Shown here in pieces: positions 8,398 to 16,345 of a stretch of DNA of 64,000 bases. Positions within the stretch are counted from its first letter, which is position 1. Every line of letters begins with the position of its first letter. The stretch is taken from contig NZ_JARKMR010000001.1 of assembly GCF_029350975.1 (NCBI RefSeq), positions 868,001 to 932,000 of the forward strand, given 5' to 3'. The stretch is from Maribacter zhoushanensis. Its GTDB lineage: Bacteria; Bacteroidota; Bacteroidia; Flavobacteriales; Flavobacteriaceae. Under the pieces are notes generated by a model that was given only the letters and a program-made list of their open reading frames with translations, did not search any database and had not been told where the DNA came from. The translations under genes and the position numbers were made by a program.

Positions 8398-9654
8398 ATG
8401 TGGATATTTGATAGAGATTTATGGTCAGAGATTTTTGCCACATTAGGTAAAAACTTATTTCGCACATTTTTAACCATGTTGGGGGTTATTATTGCTATGA
8501 TAATTCTTGTATTGCTTTTGGGTGGTGCAAACGGAATGAGCAACGGCTTTCAGAAAATATTCGCAGGTACGGCATCTAACAGTTTGTTTGTTTGGAGCCA
8601 AAGTACCTCTGAACCTTATAAAGGATTTGAAAGAGGACGCAGAATTCAATTTAAACTTGAAGATGCTACAATTCTTAAAGAGCAAATTCCTGAAATAGAG
8701 GTTTTGGCACCAAGAATAGAATTGGGTAGCCATAGAGGTGTGGTAACGGTATATAGAAATGGGTTGACCAGTGGATCGGCAGTGTATGGAGATTATCCTA
8801 ACATTGATGATATCATGAAAAAGAAACTGGTAGAAGGTAGGTTTCTGAATGAAAATGACATGACCGAGTCTAAAAAGGTGTGTGTTATTGGAGAGGAAAC
8901 GTATAAACTTCTGTTTGAAAAAGGAGAGAATGCCATTGGTGAAGATGTACGTATAAACGGAGTGTTTTTTAATATCGTCGGTATTTATAAGCCGAACCAA
9001 AACATAAATATTGACGGCGAGAATTCGGTTTACATTCCCTTTTCAACATTCCAAAAAGCATTTGGATCTGGTGACAGAATGGGGTGGATGGCTATTTCAG
9101 TACAAGCGAATACTAAGGTGCCCGTAGTAGAAAGTCAGATCAAACGTCTGCTGAAAAATAAATATGATATCAACCCAACAGACGAACGCGCCATTGGTAG
9201 CTTTGACATGTCTGAAGTGTTTAATAACGTGTCGGCATTTACAGGTGTTTTACAAGGGGTATCATTCTTCGTGGGAATATTGACATTGCTCGCTGGCGTA
9301 ATAGCCATTAGTAATATCCTGTTGATCACGGTAAAAGAACGTACCAAAGAAATTGGGATTAGACGTGCTTTAGGTGCTACGCCAAAAGTGGTAAAGAGAC
9401 AAATTGTATTAGAATCAATTGTAATTACAGTATTTGCAGGCTTTGTAGGTTTTGCCATAGCAATAGGGTTTTTAGCACTCGCGAATAATATGATTGGTGA
9501 TAACAGTGATATGCCCTTTTATAATCTTATGATTAGTATACCGCAATTTTTAGGATCCTTTATTTTAATGGTAGGTCTCAGTGTTTTAATAGGATTGATA
9601 CCGGCAAATAGAGCTATTAGGATAAAACCAATTGATGCCTTAAGGGAAGAGTAA
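8398..9654 (+). CDS. MacB/FtsX-type ABC permease, type B (second copy)
   Basis: The 418-residue permease has the same length as the type B copy at 3976 and shares VYGDYP, a GRRIQFKLED-like segment, F.KAFGSGD..GWMAI and the coupling segment RTKEIGIRRALGATPK. The first helix is more divergent (IIAMIILVLLLGG). It begins one base after the type A gene and is followed after 44 bases by the second adaptor. A shorter start is possible at a later codon, but the MWIFDRDLW beginning aligns with the MFDRD-type starts of its paralogues. Confidence 0.88.
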   Translation: MWIFDRDLWSEIFATLGKNLFRTFLTMLGVIIAMIILVLLLGGANGMSNGFQKIFAGTASNSLFVWSQSTSEPYKGFERGRRIQFKLEDATILKEQIPEIEVLAPRIELGSHRGVVTVYRNGLTSGSAVYGDYPNIDDIMKKKLVEGRFLNENDMTESKKVCVIGEETYKLLFEKGENAIGEDVRINGVFFNIVGIYKPNQNINIDGENSVYIPFSTFQKAFGSGDRMGWMAISVQANTKVPVVESQIKRLLKNKYDINPTDERAIGSFDMSEVFNNVSAFTGVLQGVSFFVGILTLLAGVIAISNILLITVKERTKEIGIRRALGATPKVVKRQIVLESIVITVFAGFVGFAIAIGFLALANNMIGDNSDMPFYNLMISIPQFLGSFILMVGLSVLIGLIPANRAIRIKPIDALREE

Positions 9655-9698
9655 TAGACCAAACAACAAAAGAATAAATAACAATCAAATAGTTGAGC

Positions 9699-10823
9699 AT
9701 GAACAAGTATGTAAAGTACGTATTAATAGGATTAGTAGTTTTTGGAATACTGGCTGCAGTAGTCTATTTCATGAAAAAGAACAGCACCCCTTTAAAAACA
9801 TATGAAACGGAAACCGTTGAAAAAAGAGATATTACTAACAAGGTTGTTGTTACCGGTAAGGTTATACCACGAGATGAAATTGAGATAAAACCTCAAATAT
9901 CTGGAATCATCCAAAAGGTATACTTAGAAGAAGGTGTTCAAGTTAAAGCGGGTGATTTAATTGCTACAATTAAAGTAGTACCAAATGAACAGTCTTTAAA
10001 TCAAGCGCGTGGTAGGGTTAATAATGCTAAAATATCATTGAGCAATACAAAGATTGAGTATGATCGTAATAAAACACTTTTTGACAAAGGGGTAATCTCT
10101 AGTCAAGATTTTAATGCTTTGCAATTGCGTTTTGATCAAGCTACTCAAGAGTTACAGAATGCACAGGCAGATTATCAAATTATTAGAGTTGGTTCTGCAG
10201 GTGGTTCGTCTAGTGCAAATACTAATATTAGAGCTACGGTAACAGGAACTTTGTTAGAGATTCCGGTAGAGGTAGGTGATCAAGTTATTGAAAGTAATAA
10301 TTTCAACGATGGTACTACAATTGCTTTTATAGCAGATATGTCTAAAATGATTTTTGAAGGTGAAGTTGATGAGGCTGAAGTAGGAAAGCTAAAGGTAGGA
10401 ATGCCTTTAGAGATTAGTATGGGTGCTTTACAAGATGAAAAGTTCAATGCGAAATTAAAGTTCATTGCACCTAAAGGTGTAGAAGAAGAAGGTGCTGTTC
10501 AGTTTAAGATAGAAGGAGATTTGGTAGTGTCTGACAGTACAAATATTAGAGCTGGCTATAGTGCAAATGCGGCAATTGTTCTAGAAGAAAAGAAAGATGT
10601 GCTTTCAATTAAGGAGGCATTATTGCAGTTTGATAAAGAAACCAATAAGCCATATGTTGAGGTAGAGACAGGAGAGAATGAATTTGAAAAGAGAGAACTT
10701 GAACTTGGTGTAAGTGATGGTATCGATGTAGAAATTGTTTCAGGAATAGATGAGGATTCCAAAATTAAAATATGGAATAAGTTAGAAGCCAAGAGTGAAG
10801 ACAATGGTCCTAGCGAAGATTAA
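9699..10823 (+). CDS. HlyD/MacA-type periplasmic adaptor (second copy)
   Basis: The 374-residue adaptor has an N-terminal anchor helix (about residues 6-24), the split lipoyl domain (IKPQISGIIQKVYLEEG), an alpha-helical hairpin, a beta-barrel and a highly acidic C-terminus. The ATG at 9699 gives the usual lysine-rich N-terminus; an in-frame TTG at 9693 would add only two residues. It shares IKVVPN, KGVIS and VIESNNFN.GTTIA with the adaptor at 5263. It should link the second permease pair to the TolC protein encoded next. Confidence 0.9.
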   Translation: MNKYVKYVLIGLVVFGILAAVVYFMKKNSTPLKTYETETVEKRDITNKVVVTGKVIPRDEIEIKPQISGIIQKVYLEEGVQVKAGDLIATIKVVPNEQSLNQARGRVNNAKISLSNTKIEYDRNKTLFDKGVISSQDFNALQLRFDQATQELQNAQADYQIIRVGSAGGSSSANTNIRATVTGTLLEIPVEVGDQVIESNNFNDGTTIAFIADMSKMIFEGEVDEAEVGKLKVGMPLEISMGALQDEKFNAKLKFIAPKGVEEEGAVQFKIEGDLVVSDSTNIRAGYSANAAIVLEEKKDVLSIKEALLQFDKETNKPYVEVETGENEFEKRELELGVSDGIDVEIVSGIDEDSKIKIWNKLEAKSEDNGPSED

Positions 10824-10844
10824 GAATAATCAATCAAATCAAAA

Positions 10845-10873
10845 AACGAATCGTTCAGCCTATGTATAGGTTG
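10845..10873 (+). other. Two small inverted repeats before the TolC gene
   Basis: AACGA-A-TCGTT (10845-10855) is followed at once by a hairpin CAGCCTA-TGTA-TAGGTTG (10856-10873, one G-T pair). Both lie in the 68-base gap between adaptor and TolC genes. A short A-rich run follows but no T run, so this does not look like a plus-strand terminator. It may be an mRNA processing or stability element between the inner-membrane and outer-membrane parts of the exporter. Confidence 0.35.
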
Positions 10874-10891
10874 GTTTAAAAAAAGAATAAA

Positions 10892-12232
10892 ATGAAAGTA
10901 AAAATCACAGGATTACTACTATTATGTTCTGTTGTAATGGGCATGGCGCAACAAAAGAAATGGACTTTAGAAGAGTGCGTTTTATATGCTGTAGAAAATA
11001 ATTTAACTGTAGCACAAGCTGAATTAAATTTGGAAAGTGCAAGAATAGACCAATCAGATGCCATGGGGGCATTATTGCCAAGCTTAAATGGGTCTTTAAG
11101 TGCTTCTGCAAATACTGGTCTTGCCTTAGATCCAACGACAAACAATTTAGTTTCTGCAACAATATTTTCAGCATCGGGGAGTATGACATCTTCCGTAACC
11201 CTATTTGATGGTCTTAGAAATTATAACCAAATAGAAAGAGCAAAGCTTAATGTAATAAGTGGGCAGTATCAACTAGATGATTTTAAAGATGATATAAAGT
11301 TAAGTGTTGCTAATGCGTATCTTCAGGTATTGTCTAACAAAGAATCTCTTAAGGTTTTTAAGGCGCAGAATGCGGTATCATTACAAGATTTAAATCGTAC
11401 CAGCGAATTGGTAAACTCAGGAGTTGTACCTCGTGGTGATTTGTTGAATATTGAGGCTACAGTAGCAGACCAGGAACAACAGATTGTTAATGCGGAGAGT
11501 ATGATACTAATATCTAAAATAAGTTTGGCACAAATGTTAGGTATTACAGATTATGAAAATTTTGATATTGCAGAAGAAGAGTTCGATATACCACCATCCG
11601 ATATTTTAGAAAATTCAGCAAAGGTTATTTTTGATAAGGCATTGACCTTTAGGAATGATATAAAGTTTGCCATGTCTGGAATAGAATTAGCTCAAAAAGA
11701 TCTGGAGATTGCCAAGGGTGCAAAATACCCAACTGTAGGAGCATTCATTAATTATAATACCAGATATTCTGATCAAAATAATGACCCATTTACGGGTGAG
11801 GCAATTCCGTTTAAAGACCAGTTATATATCAATGATGGTATATCTTATGGTGCTCAAATGAATATTCCTATTTTTAATGGGTTCAGTGTTAGAAATAATA
11901 TAAAAAGAGCAAAGATTAATGTTGATCAGGCTAGAATCGATTATGAAAGAACCATGCTGGAATTGGAGACAGATGTTAATCAAGCTTATGTTAATGTAAT
12001 TAGTTTTTATAAGGCGTACGAGGCGGCAGAAAAAACATTGGAAGCGAGACGTTTAGCGTATCAATACTCTAAAGAACGTTTTGATGTTGGGTTGATGAAC
12101 TCTTTTGATTTTAGTCAAGAACAGTCAAGAGTTGATAATGCAGAAGCAGACGTAGTTAGAACGAAGTACGATTATATTTTTAGATTAAAAATATTAGAAT
12201 TCTATTTCGGCATACCTATTTCTTTGGAGTAG
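10892..12232 (+). CDS. TolC family outer-membrane channel
   Basis: The 446-residue protein has a signal peptide (about residues 1-19, ending GMAQ) and the two repeated outer-membrane efflux domains typical of TolC: long coiled-coil helices containing NLTVAQAELNLESARIDQ, a GAKYPTVGAFINYNTRYS beta segment, and a second helical repeat near residues 330-440. Length fits the family. It is the last gene of the exporter operon and provides the only outer-membrane exit duct encoded there. A good terminator follows. Confidence 0.92.
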   Translation: MKVKITGLLLLCSVVMGMAQQKKWTLEECVLYAVENNLTVAQAELNLESARIDQSDAMGALLPSLNGSLSASANTGLALDPTTNNLVSATIFSASGSMTSSVTLFDGLRNYNQIERAKLNVISGQYQLDDFKDDIKLSVANAYLQVLSNKESLKVFKAQNAVSLQDLNRTSELVNSGVVPRGDLLNIEATVADQEQQIVNAESMILISKISLAQMLGITDYENFDIAEEEFDIPPSDILENSAKVIFDKALTFRNDIKFAMSGIELAQKDLEIAKGAKYPTVGAFINYNTRYSDQNNDPFTGEAIPFKDQLYINDGISYGAQMNIPIFNGFSVRNNIKRAKINVDQARIDYERTMLELETDVNQAYVNVISFYKAYEAAEKTLEARRLAYQYSKERFDVGLMNSFDFSQEQSRVDNAEADVVRTKYDYIFRLKILEFYFGIPISLE

Positions 12233-12255
12233 AAAAAATAAAATTATAATTGATG

Positions 12256-12289
12256 AGCCTGTAACATTTTCATGTGTACAGGCTTTTTC
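12256..12289 (+). terminator. Terminator of the exporter operon
   Basis: AGCCTGTA (12256-12263) pairs perfectly with TACAGGCT (12277-12284). The loop contains a second ACAT/ATGT pairing that lengthens the stem, and a T run follows. It lies 24 bases after the TolC stop codon. Confidence 0.85.
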
Positions 12290-12305
12290 ATTTTACAGTA
12301 AGTAA

Positions 12306-12313
12306 TACCTTTG
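12306..12313 (+). promoter_or_regulatory. -7 promoter element right before tsaB
   Basis: TACCTTTG matches the Bacteroidota -7 consensus TANNTTTG and ends only 4 bases before the tsaB ATG. Transcription from it would start at or next to the start codon, giving a leaderless or nearly leaderless mRNA. No clear -33 TTG is seen at the right distance. Confidence 0.45.
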
Positions 12314-12317
12314 CAAC

Positions 12318-12998
12318 ATGGGCGTAATAATAAATCTAGAAACATCATCAACTAATTGTTCGGTATGTGTTGCTAAAGAAGGCGAAATTCTTGCAATAAA
12401 GGAGTTGAATTCGGCTAACTATTCACATGCAGAGAAACTACATATTTTCATTGAAGAGGTAATGAAAGAAGCTTCTTTAAAAATGGAAGATTTAGAGGCT
12501 GTAGCGGTCAGTAAAGGTCCGGGTTCTTATACGGGACTAAGAATAGGTGTTTCTGCAGCAAAAGGTTTGTGTTATGCATTAGGCATCCCGCTGATTTCGA
12601 TTTCTACATTGAAAAGTATGGCATCCCAAGTAAAAATTAATAATGATGAAGTGTTAATACCTGTTTTAGATGCTAGACGTATGGAAGTGTATTCATCTGT
12701 ATTCGATGCTGAACTAAATGAAATTAGAGAAACCAAGGCTGAAGTAATAGATGAAAACTCGTTTAAAGAATATATCAATTCAAAACACATTCATTTTTTA
12801 GGTAGTGGTGCTGAGAAGATAAAAGAACTATTTCCGTTAGAATCTATTACCTATCATTGCGATGTAGTGCCATCAGCAAAAGAAATGGCTTCCATATCAT
12901 CGGACAAGTTTAATGCTTCCAATTTTGAAGATGTAGCTTATTTTGAGCCGTATTATTTAAAAGACTTTGTGCTTCAAACTAAGAAAGCAAAATCTTAA
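12318..12998 (+). CDS. tsaB: tRNA threonylcarbamoyladenosine biosynthesis protein TsaB
   Basis: TsaB is the non-catalytic ASKHA-fold partner of TsaD that supports t6A37 formation in ANN-decoding tRNAs. The 226-residue protein has the family hallmark KGPGSYTGLRIGVSAAKGLC (about residues 64-83), an N-terminal INLETSSTNCSV strand-loop, and PVLDARRMEVYS in the second half. Length is typical. It stands alone between the exporter terminator and a convergent terminator shared with the MscS gene. A -7 promoter element lies directly before its ATG. Confidence 0.95.
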   Translation: MGVIINLETSSTNCSVCVAKEGEILAIKELNSANYSHAEKLHIFIEEVMKEASLKMEDLEAVAVSKGPGSYTGLRIGVSAAKGLCYALGIPLISISTLKSMASQVKINNDEVLIPVLDARRMEVYSSVFDAELNEIRETKAEVIDENSFKEYINSKHIHFLGSGAEKIKELFPLESITYHCDVVPSAKEMASISSDKFNASNFEDVAYFEPYYLKDFVLQTKKAKS

Positions 12999-13012
12999 AG
13001 CTTAGATATTAT

Positions 13013-13046
13013 AAAAAAAGCCCTTGATTTATCAAGGGCTTTTTTT
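13013..13046. terminator. Bidirectional terminator between tsaB and the MscS gene
   Basis: AGCCCTTGAT (13019-13028) pairs perfectly with ATCAAGGGCT (13031-13040). An A run lies on the left and a T run on the right, so it can stop transcripts from either side. The flanking genes converge. Confidence 0.9.
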
Positions 13047-13063
13047 ATACCAATTATATATAA

Positions 13064-13891
13064 TTAACCTTTCAACTGTGTTATTACTCTCTGTGGGAAT
13101 GGTATTTCAATTCCAGCAGCGTCAAAGCGATATTTTATTTCTTCCATCACATAAAAATGAGCCGCCCAAAAATCACCGTTATTAGCCCAAAATCTTAAAG
13201 TTAGGTTTACTGAACTTTCACCTAATTCACCTACATATACTTCAGGAGCGGGATTCTTGTGTATAGTTTCTCTTTCTTTACAAATGGCTAAAAGAATTTC
13301 TTTAGCTTCTTTAATGTTAGACGTATACCCAATACCTACGTCAATTTTATCTCTTCTTGTATCTTGTGCATTGTAATTGGTAATGGTGTTGTTAGAAAGT
13401 TGACCATTTGGTATAATGGCAATTTGATTTCCAAAAGTACTGACCTTTGTCGTGAAAATAGATATTTCCTTTACCGTACCGTCCACGCCTTGTGCAGATA
13501 TAAAATCTCCTATTCTAAAAGGTTTAAACAATAAAATTAAAACCCCACCGGCAAAATTGGCTAGAGAACCTTGTAAGGCTAAACCAATAGCCAAACCTGC
13601 AGAAGCCAAAATAGCAACTAGGGAACTTGTTTGAACTCCTAATTGGGTTATCACAAGTATGAACAATATTATTTTTAAGGCAATACTTATAAAGCTTTGT
13701 AAGAATGTTTCTAGCGCTAAGTCATAGTCTTTATTTGCGAAAAACTTACGTATCATCTTATTTATGAAACGTATAACATAGGTACCTGCTATTAATAGAA
13801 ATATTGCCCATAATATACTAGGTAGTACATCCCATAACCAAGCTATTGCATTATCTGCATGTTCTTGCAGATTCATTATTTTATCTAACAT
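13064..13891 (-). CDS. MscS family mechanosensitive ion channel
   Basis: The 275-residue protein matches the small-conductance channel MscS in size and plan: three N-terminal helices (about residues 17-40, 60-80 and 86-110), with the glycine/alanine-rich pore helix ILASAGLAIGLALQGSLANFAGGVLIL. A cytoplasmic beta domain (GDFISAQGVDGTVKEISIFTTKV, IIPNGQLSNNTITNY) and an alpha/beta domain follow. Such channels release solutes on hypo-osmotic shock, which suits a marine organism. It is monocistronic and ends at the terminator shared with tsaB. Confidence 0.93.
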   Translation of the reverse strand: MLDKIMNLQEHADNAIAWLWDVLPSILWAIFLLIAGTYVIRFINKMIRKFFANKDYDLALETFLQSFISIALKIILFILVITQLGVQTSSLVAILASAGLAIGLALQGSLANFAGGVLILLFKPFRIGDFISAQGVDGTVKEISIFTTKVSTFGNQIAIIPNGQLSNNTITNYNAQDTRRDKIDVGIGYTSNIKEAKEILLAICKERETIHKNPAPEVYVGELGESSVNLTLRFWANNGDFWAAHFYVMEEIKYRFDAAGIEIPFPQRVITQLKG

Positions 13892-13956
13892 AATTTGTTT
13901 TTTTAAGGCAACTTAACCACTAATAATAGACCTGTAAAAATAATTAGTAAACAGTC

Positions 13957-16008
13957 CTATAGGATAGGAGAAACAAGGTCTAAAGCTTTGCTAGGTTCTT
14001 CAACCGGCATTTGACAGCTACCGTGATTACAAACGTAAATGAGTGTCTTGTTCATCACATACCTATTCATCAATAAGGGTAAGTTGCTAATTTTAGCATT
14101 TGATGCAGCAAATATAGCGTTTGGTAAATAGTTCTTTAGAAGGGATTTGCATATGAGTTCAAAGTTTTCACCGATAACGACCAATTCATAGAAATTCTCA
14201 CTCATTAGCTGTGCCAAATGCAGCCAATTGGCATGATTTTGTGGATTTTCAATTATAGATGGTTTCATGCTTTTCATTATTTGATGCAAATGACCGTCAA
14301 AATTATCTTCAGGAAAGTATTTAGAAAGCTTATGCAAGTTATGCGCCATCATTGAATTGGAAGATGGAATAACATTATCTGCAACTTCTAGAGTTTTTCT
14401 AATAAGATTTCCTTTATTTTTAGATGTAAAAAAGAATAGTCCTGTTTTTGGATCCGAGAAATTTTCAATTACATATTGTGTTAACTCTAAACTATGATTA
14501 AGCCATTTCTCATTAAATGATACTTCATACAAGCCTATAAATCCATCAATAACGGATGCATAATCTTCAAGAAAACCAGGTATAGTACTCTTTCCATTTT
14601 TAAAATTACGATATAAACCACCAGCTGCTGTAATCATATTGTCTACAATGAAATTAGCATTGTTTACTGCAAGGTTTAAGTACCTTTCATCTTCTAAATA
14701 TCTATAAGCATCTGTTAGACCTTTTAAGGTCAAACCATTCCAGGATGTTAGAATTTTATCATCTAATCTTGGTCTGTTCCTTTTTTCTCTTTCTATTTTT
14801 AATAGAGAAAGACACTTAGTTATGGTTTCTTGTAGCTCTATTTTGGTAATAGAGTGTTTCATGGCAATTTCTAATGCTTCGCCATCTCTAATTAATACAT
14901 AGTTTTCTTCTTCCCAATACCCATAAGAGTTAATGTTGAAATAATCGGCAAAAAGTGCGTAGTCATCTTTCAAAAGTTGTTTAAGCTGTTCTTCTTGCCA
15001 AACGTAGAAAGCACCTTCAACAAGCTTATTATTATCAGTTAAACTATCTGCATCTAATGAAGAATAGAATCCATTGCTCTTATCTAAAAGTTCCTCTTCA
15101 AGAAAGACTATACTTTTTTCTACTACATTTTTATAAAGTTCATTTTTGGTAGCGGCATATGCATTAGCGTAAAGACTAATTAATAGCCCATTGTCATAAA
15201 GCATTTTTTCAAAATGGGGAACATGCCATTTTGTGTCTACTGAATATCTGGAGAAGCCGCCACCAACATGGTCAAAAATACCTCCCCAAGCCATTCTCGT
15301 TAACGTGGTATTTACATATTCATTTACGGCATTATCCTTTTTTGTATGCGAATAGTACTTTAAAAATATGAGGTTTGTAGGCATCATGAATTTAGGTGCC
15401 CGTTTGTATCCGCCTAAAAAAGTGTCAAAGTATTTTGACCAATCAGCTACTATTGTATCAATTTCTGATTCTTGAATTAAATCTTGATTTTCACCTGTGG
15501 TTATTGCATTTATTTCTTTTAATCCCGTAGCCATATTTTCAGCATATCCAATAATTTTATTGGGGTCATCAACGTATAATTTTTGAAGTTGATTTAAGAC
15601 TTGTATCCATTCTTGTTTTTTTACAAATGTTGCTCCCCAAAATGGTCTACCGTCTGGCAAGGCAAGGATATTTAATGGCCAGCCACCACTACCGGTCATC
15701 ATTTGCAGAGCATCCATATAGATATGGTCAATATCAGGTCTTTCTTCTCGGTCTACTTTTATATTGATGAAATGAGCATTCATTGTTTCGGCTACTTCTT
15801 CGTCTTCAAAGCACTCATGTTCCATAACATGGCACCAGTGACAGGCAGCGTATCCTATACTAATGAGAATTAACTTATTTTCTTCTTTAGCATTTTGTAA
15901 AACATCGTCGTTCCAAGCTTCCCAGTTTACTGGGTTGTGTGCGTGTTGTAGTAAATAAGGACTACTTTCTTTAATGAGATTGTTCGTATGCTTTTGTGGG
16001 GTTGGCAT
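13957..16008 (-). CDS. DUF255 thioredoxin domain protein (YyaL/spermatogenesis-associated 20 family)
   Basis: The 683-residue protein has an N-terminal DUF255 thioredoxin-like domain opening with NLIKESSPYLLQHAHNPVNW and containing CHWCHVME, a CxxC pair at Cys56 and Cys59. A long alpha/alpha-barrel region resembling N-acyl-glucosamine epimerases follows (GGGFSRYSVDTKWHVPHFEKML, TSWNGLTLKGL). A C-terminal CNHGSC pair lies near residue 660. Family members are widespread but their substrate is unknown. No signal peptide is seen, so it is probably cytoplasmic. It is transcribed away from the dodecin gene upstream, with a terminator between. Confidence 0.88.
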   Translation of the reverse strand: MPTPQKHTNNLIKESSPYLLQHAHNPVNWEAWNDDVLQNAKEENKLILISIGYAACHWCHVMEHECFEDEEVAETMNAHFINIKVDREERPDIDHIYMDALQMMTGSGGWPLNILALPDGRPFWGATFVKKQEWIQVLNQLQKLYVDDPNKIIGYAENMATGLKEINAITTGENQDLIQESEIDTIVADWSKYFDTFLGGYKRAPKFMMPTNLIFLKYYSHTKKDNAVNEYVNTTLTRMAWGGIFDHVGGGFSRYSVDTKWHVPHFEKMLYDNGLLISLYANAYAATKNELYKNVVEKSIVFLEEELLDKSNGFYSSLDADSLTDNNKLVEGAFYVWQEEQLKQLLKDDYALFADYFNINSYGYWEEENYVLIRDGEALEIAMKHSITKIELQETITKCLSLLKIEREKRNRPRLDDKILTSWNGLTLKGLTDAYRYLEDERYLNLAVNNANFIVDNMITAAGGLYRNFKNGKSTIPGFLEDYASVIDGFIGLYEVSFNEKWLNHSLELTQYVIENFSDPKTGLFFFTSKNKGNLIRKTLEVADNVIPSSNSMMAHNLHKLSKYFPEDNFDGHLHQIMKSMKPSIIENPQNHANWLHLAQLMSENFYELVVIGENFELICKSLLKNYLPNAIFAASNAKISNLPLLMNRYVMNKTLIYVCNHGSCQMPVEEPSKALDLVSPIL

Positions 16009-16031
16009 GGGGTGTTTTTTATTTTGAAAAC

Positions 16032-16056
16032 AAAAAAAGCGCCTTTTGGCGCTTTT
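16032..16056 (-). terminator. Terminator of the dodecin gene
   Basis: AAAGCGCC (16036-16043) and GGCGCTTT (16048-16055) form a perfect stem around TTTT. The T run on the minus-strand transcript corresponds to the A run starting at 16032. It lies between the dodecin stop and the start of the DUF255 gene. Confidence 0.85.
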
Positions 16057-16074
16057 AATCCTGTTAAGTAATTG

Positions 16075-16275
16075 CTATTTCACTTCGAAAGTGATTTTTA
16101 CATTTACTCTATAATTTTTGATTTTACCATCTTCAACGGTGGCACTTTGCTCGTTGATGTAAACCGATTTAATATTTTTTACTGATTTAGATGCTTCTGC
16201 CACCGCTTTTTTAGCTGCGTCTTCCCATCCGTTATCAGAATTTGCTAATATTTCAATTACTTTTAAAACTGCCAT
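16075..16275 (-). CDS. Dodecin family flavin-binding protein
   Basis: The 66-residue protein has the dodecin beta-alpha-beta-beta pattern: KVIEILANSDNGWEDAAKKA, then a helix of about 15 residues, then SVYINEQSATVEDGKI and YRVNVKITFEV. Dodecins form hollow dodecamers that store flavins or related ligands. The flavin-stacking tryptophan of archaeal and many proteobacterial members (at the SVYINEQ strand) is absent here; the only tryptophan is Trp17 before the helix. Ligand preference may therefore differ. It has its own terminator and stands as a single gene. Confidence 0.9.
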   Translation of the reverse strand: MAVLKVIEILANSDNGWEDAAKKAVAEASKSVKNIKSVYINEQSATVEDGKIKNYRVNVKITFEVK

Positions 16276-16345
16276 AATTATTGTTTTTAGATTTTCACTA
16301 AGTTACAAAATCTAATAGCAATGTTTAATTCAATTGCATGAATAA

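Noticed and set aside
7958..8467. Open frame of 169 residues on the minus strand across the end of one permease and start of the next
   Set aside because: Antisense to two conserved genes; Ile/Thr/Pro-rich composition is a shadow of hydrophobic codons on the other strand.
8470..9000. Long open frame (176 residues) on the minus strand within the second type B permease gene
   Set aside because: It lies entirely antisense to a conserved permease, has no recognisable motif and shows a composition expected from reading a membrane protein gene backwards.
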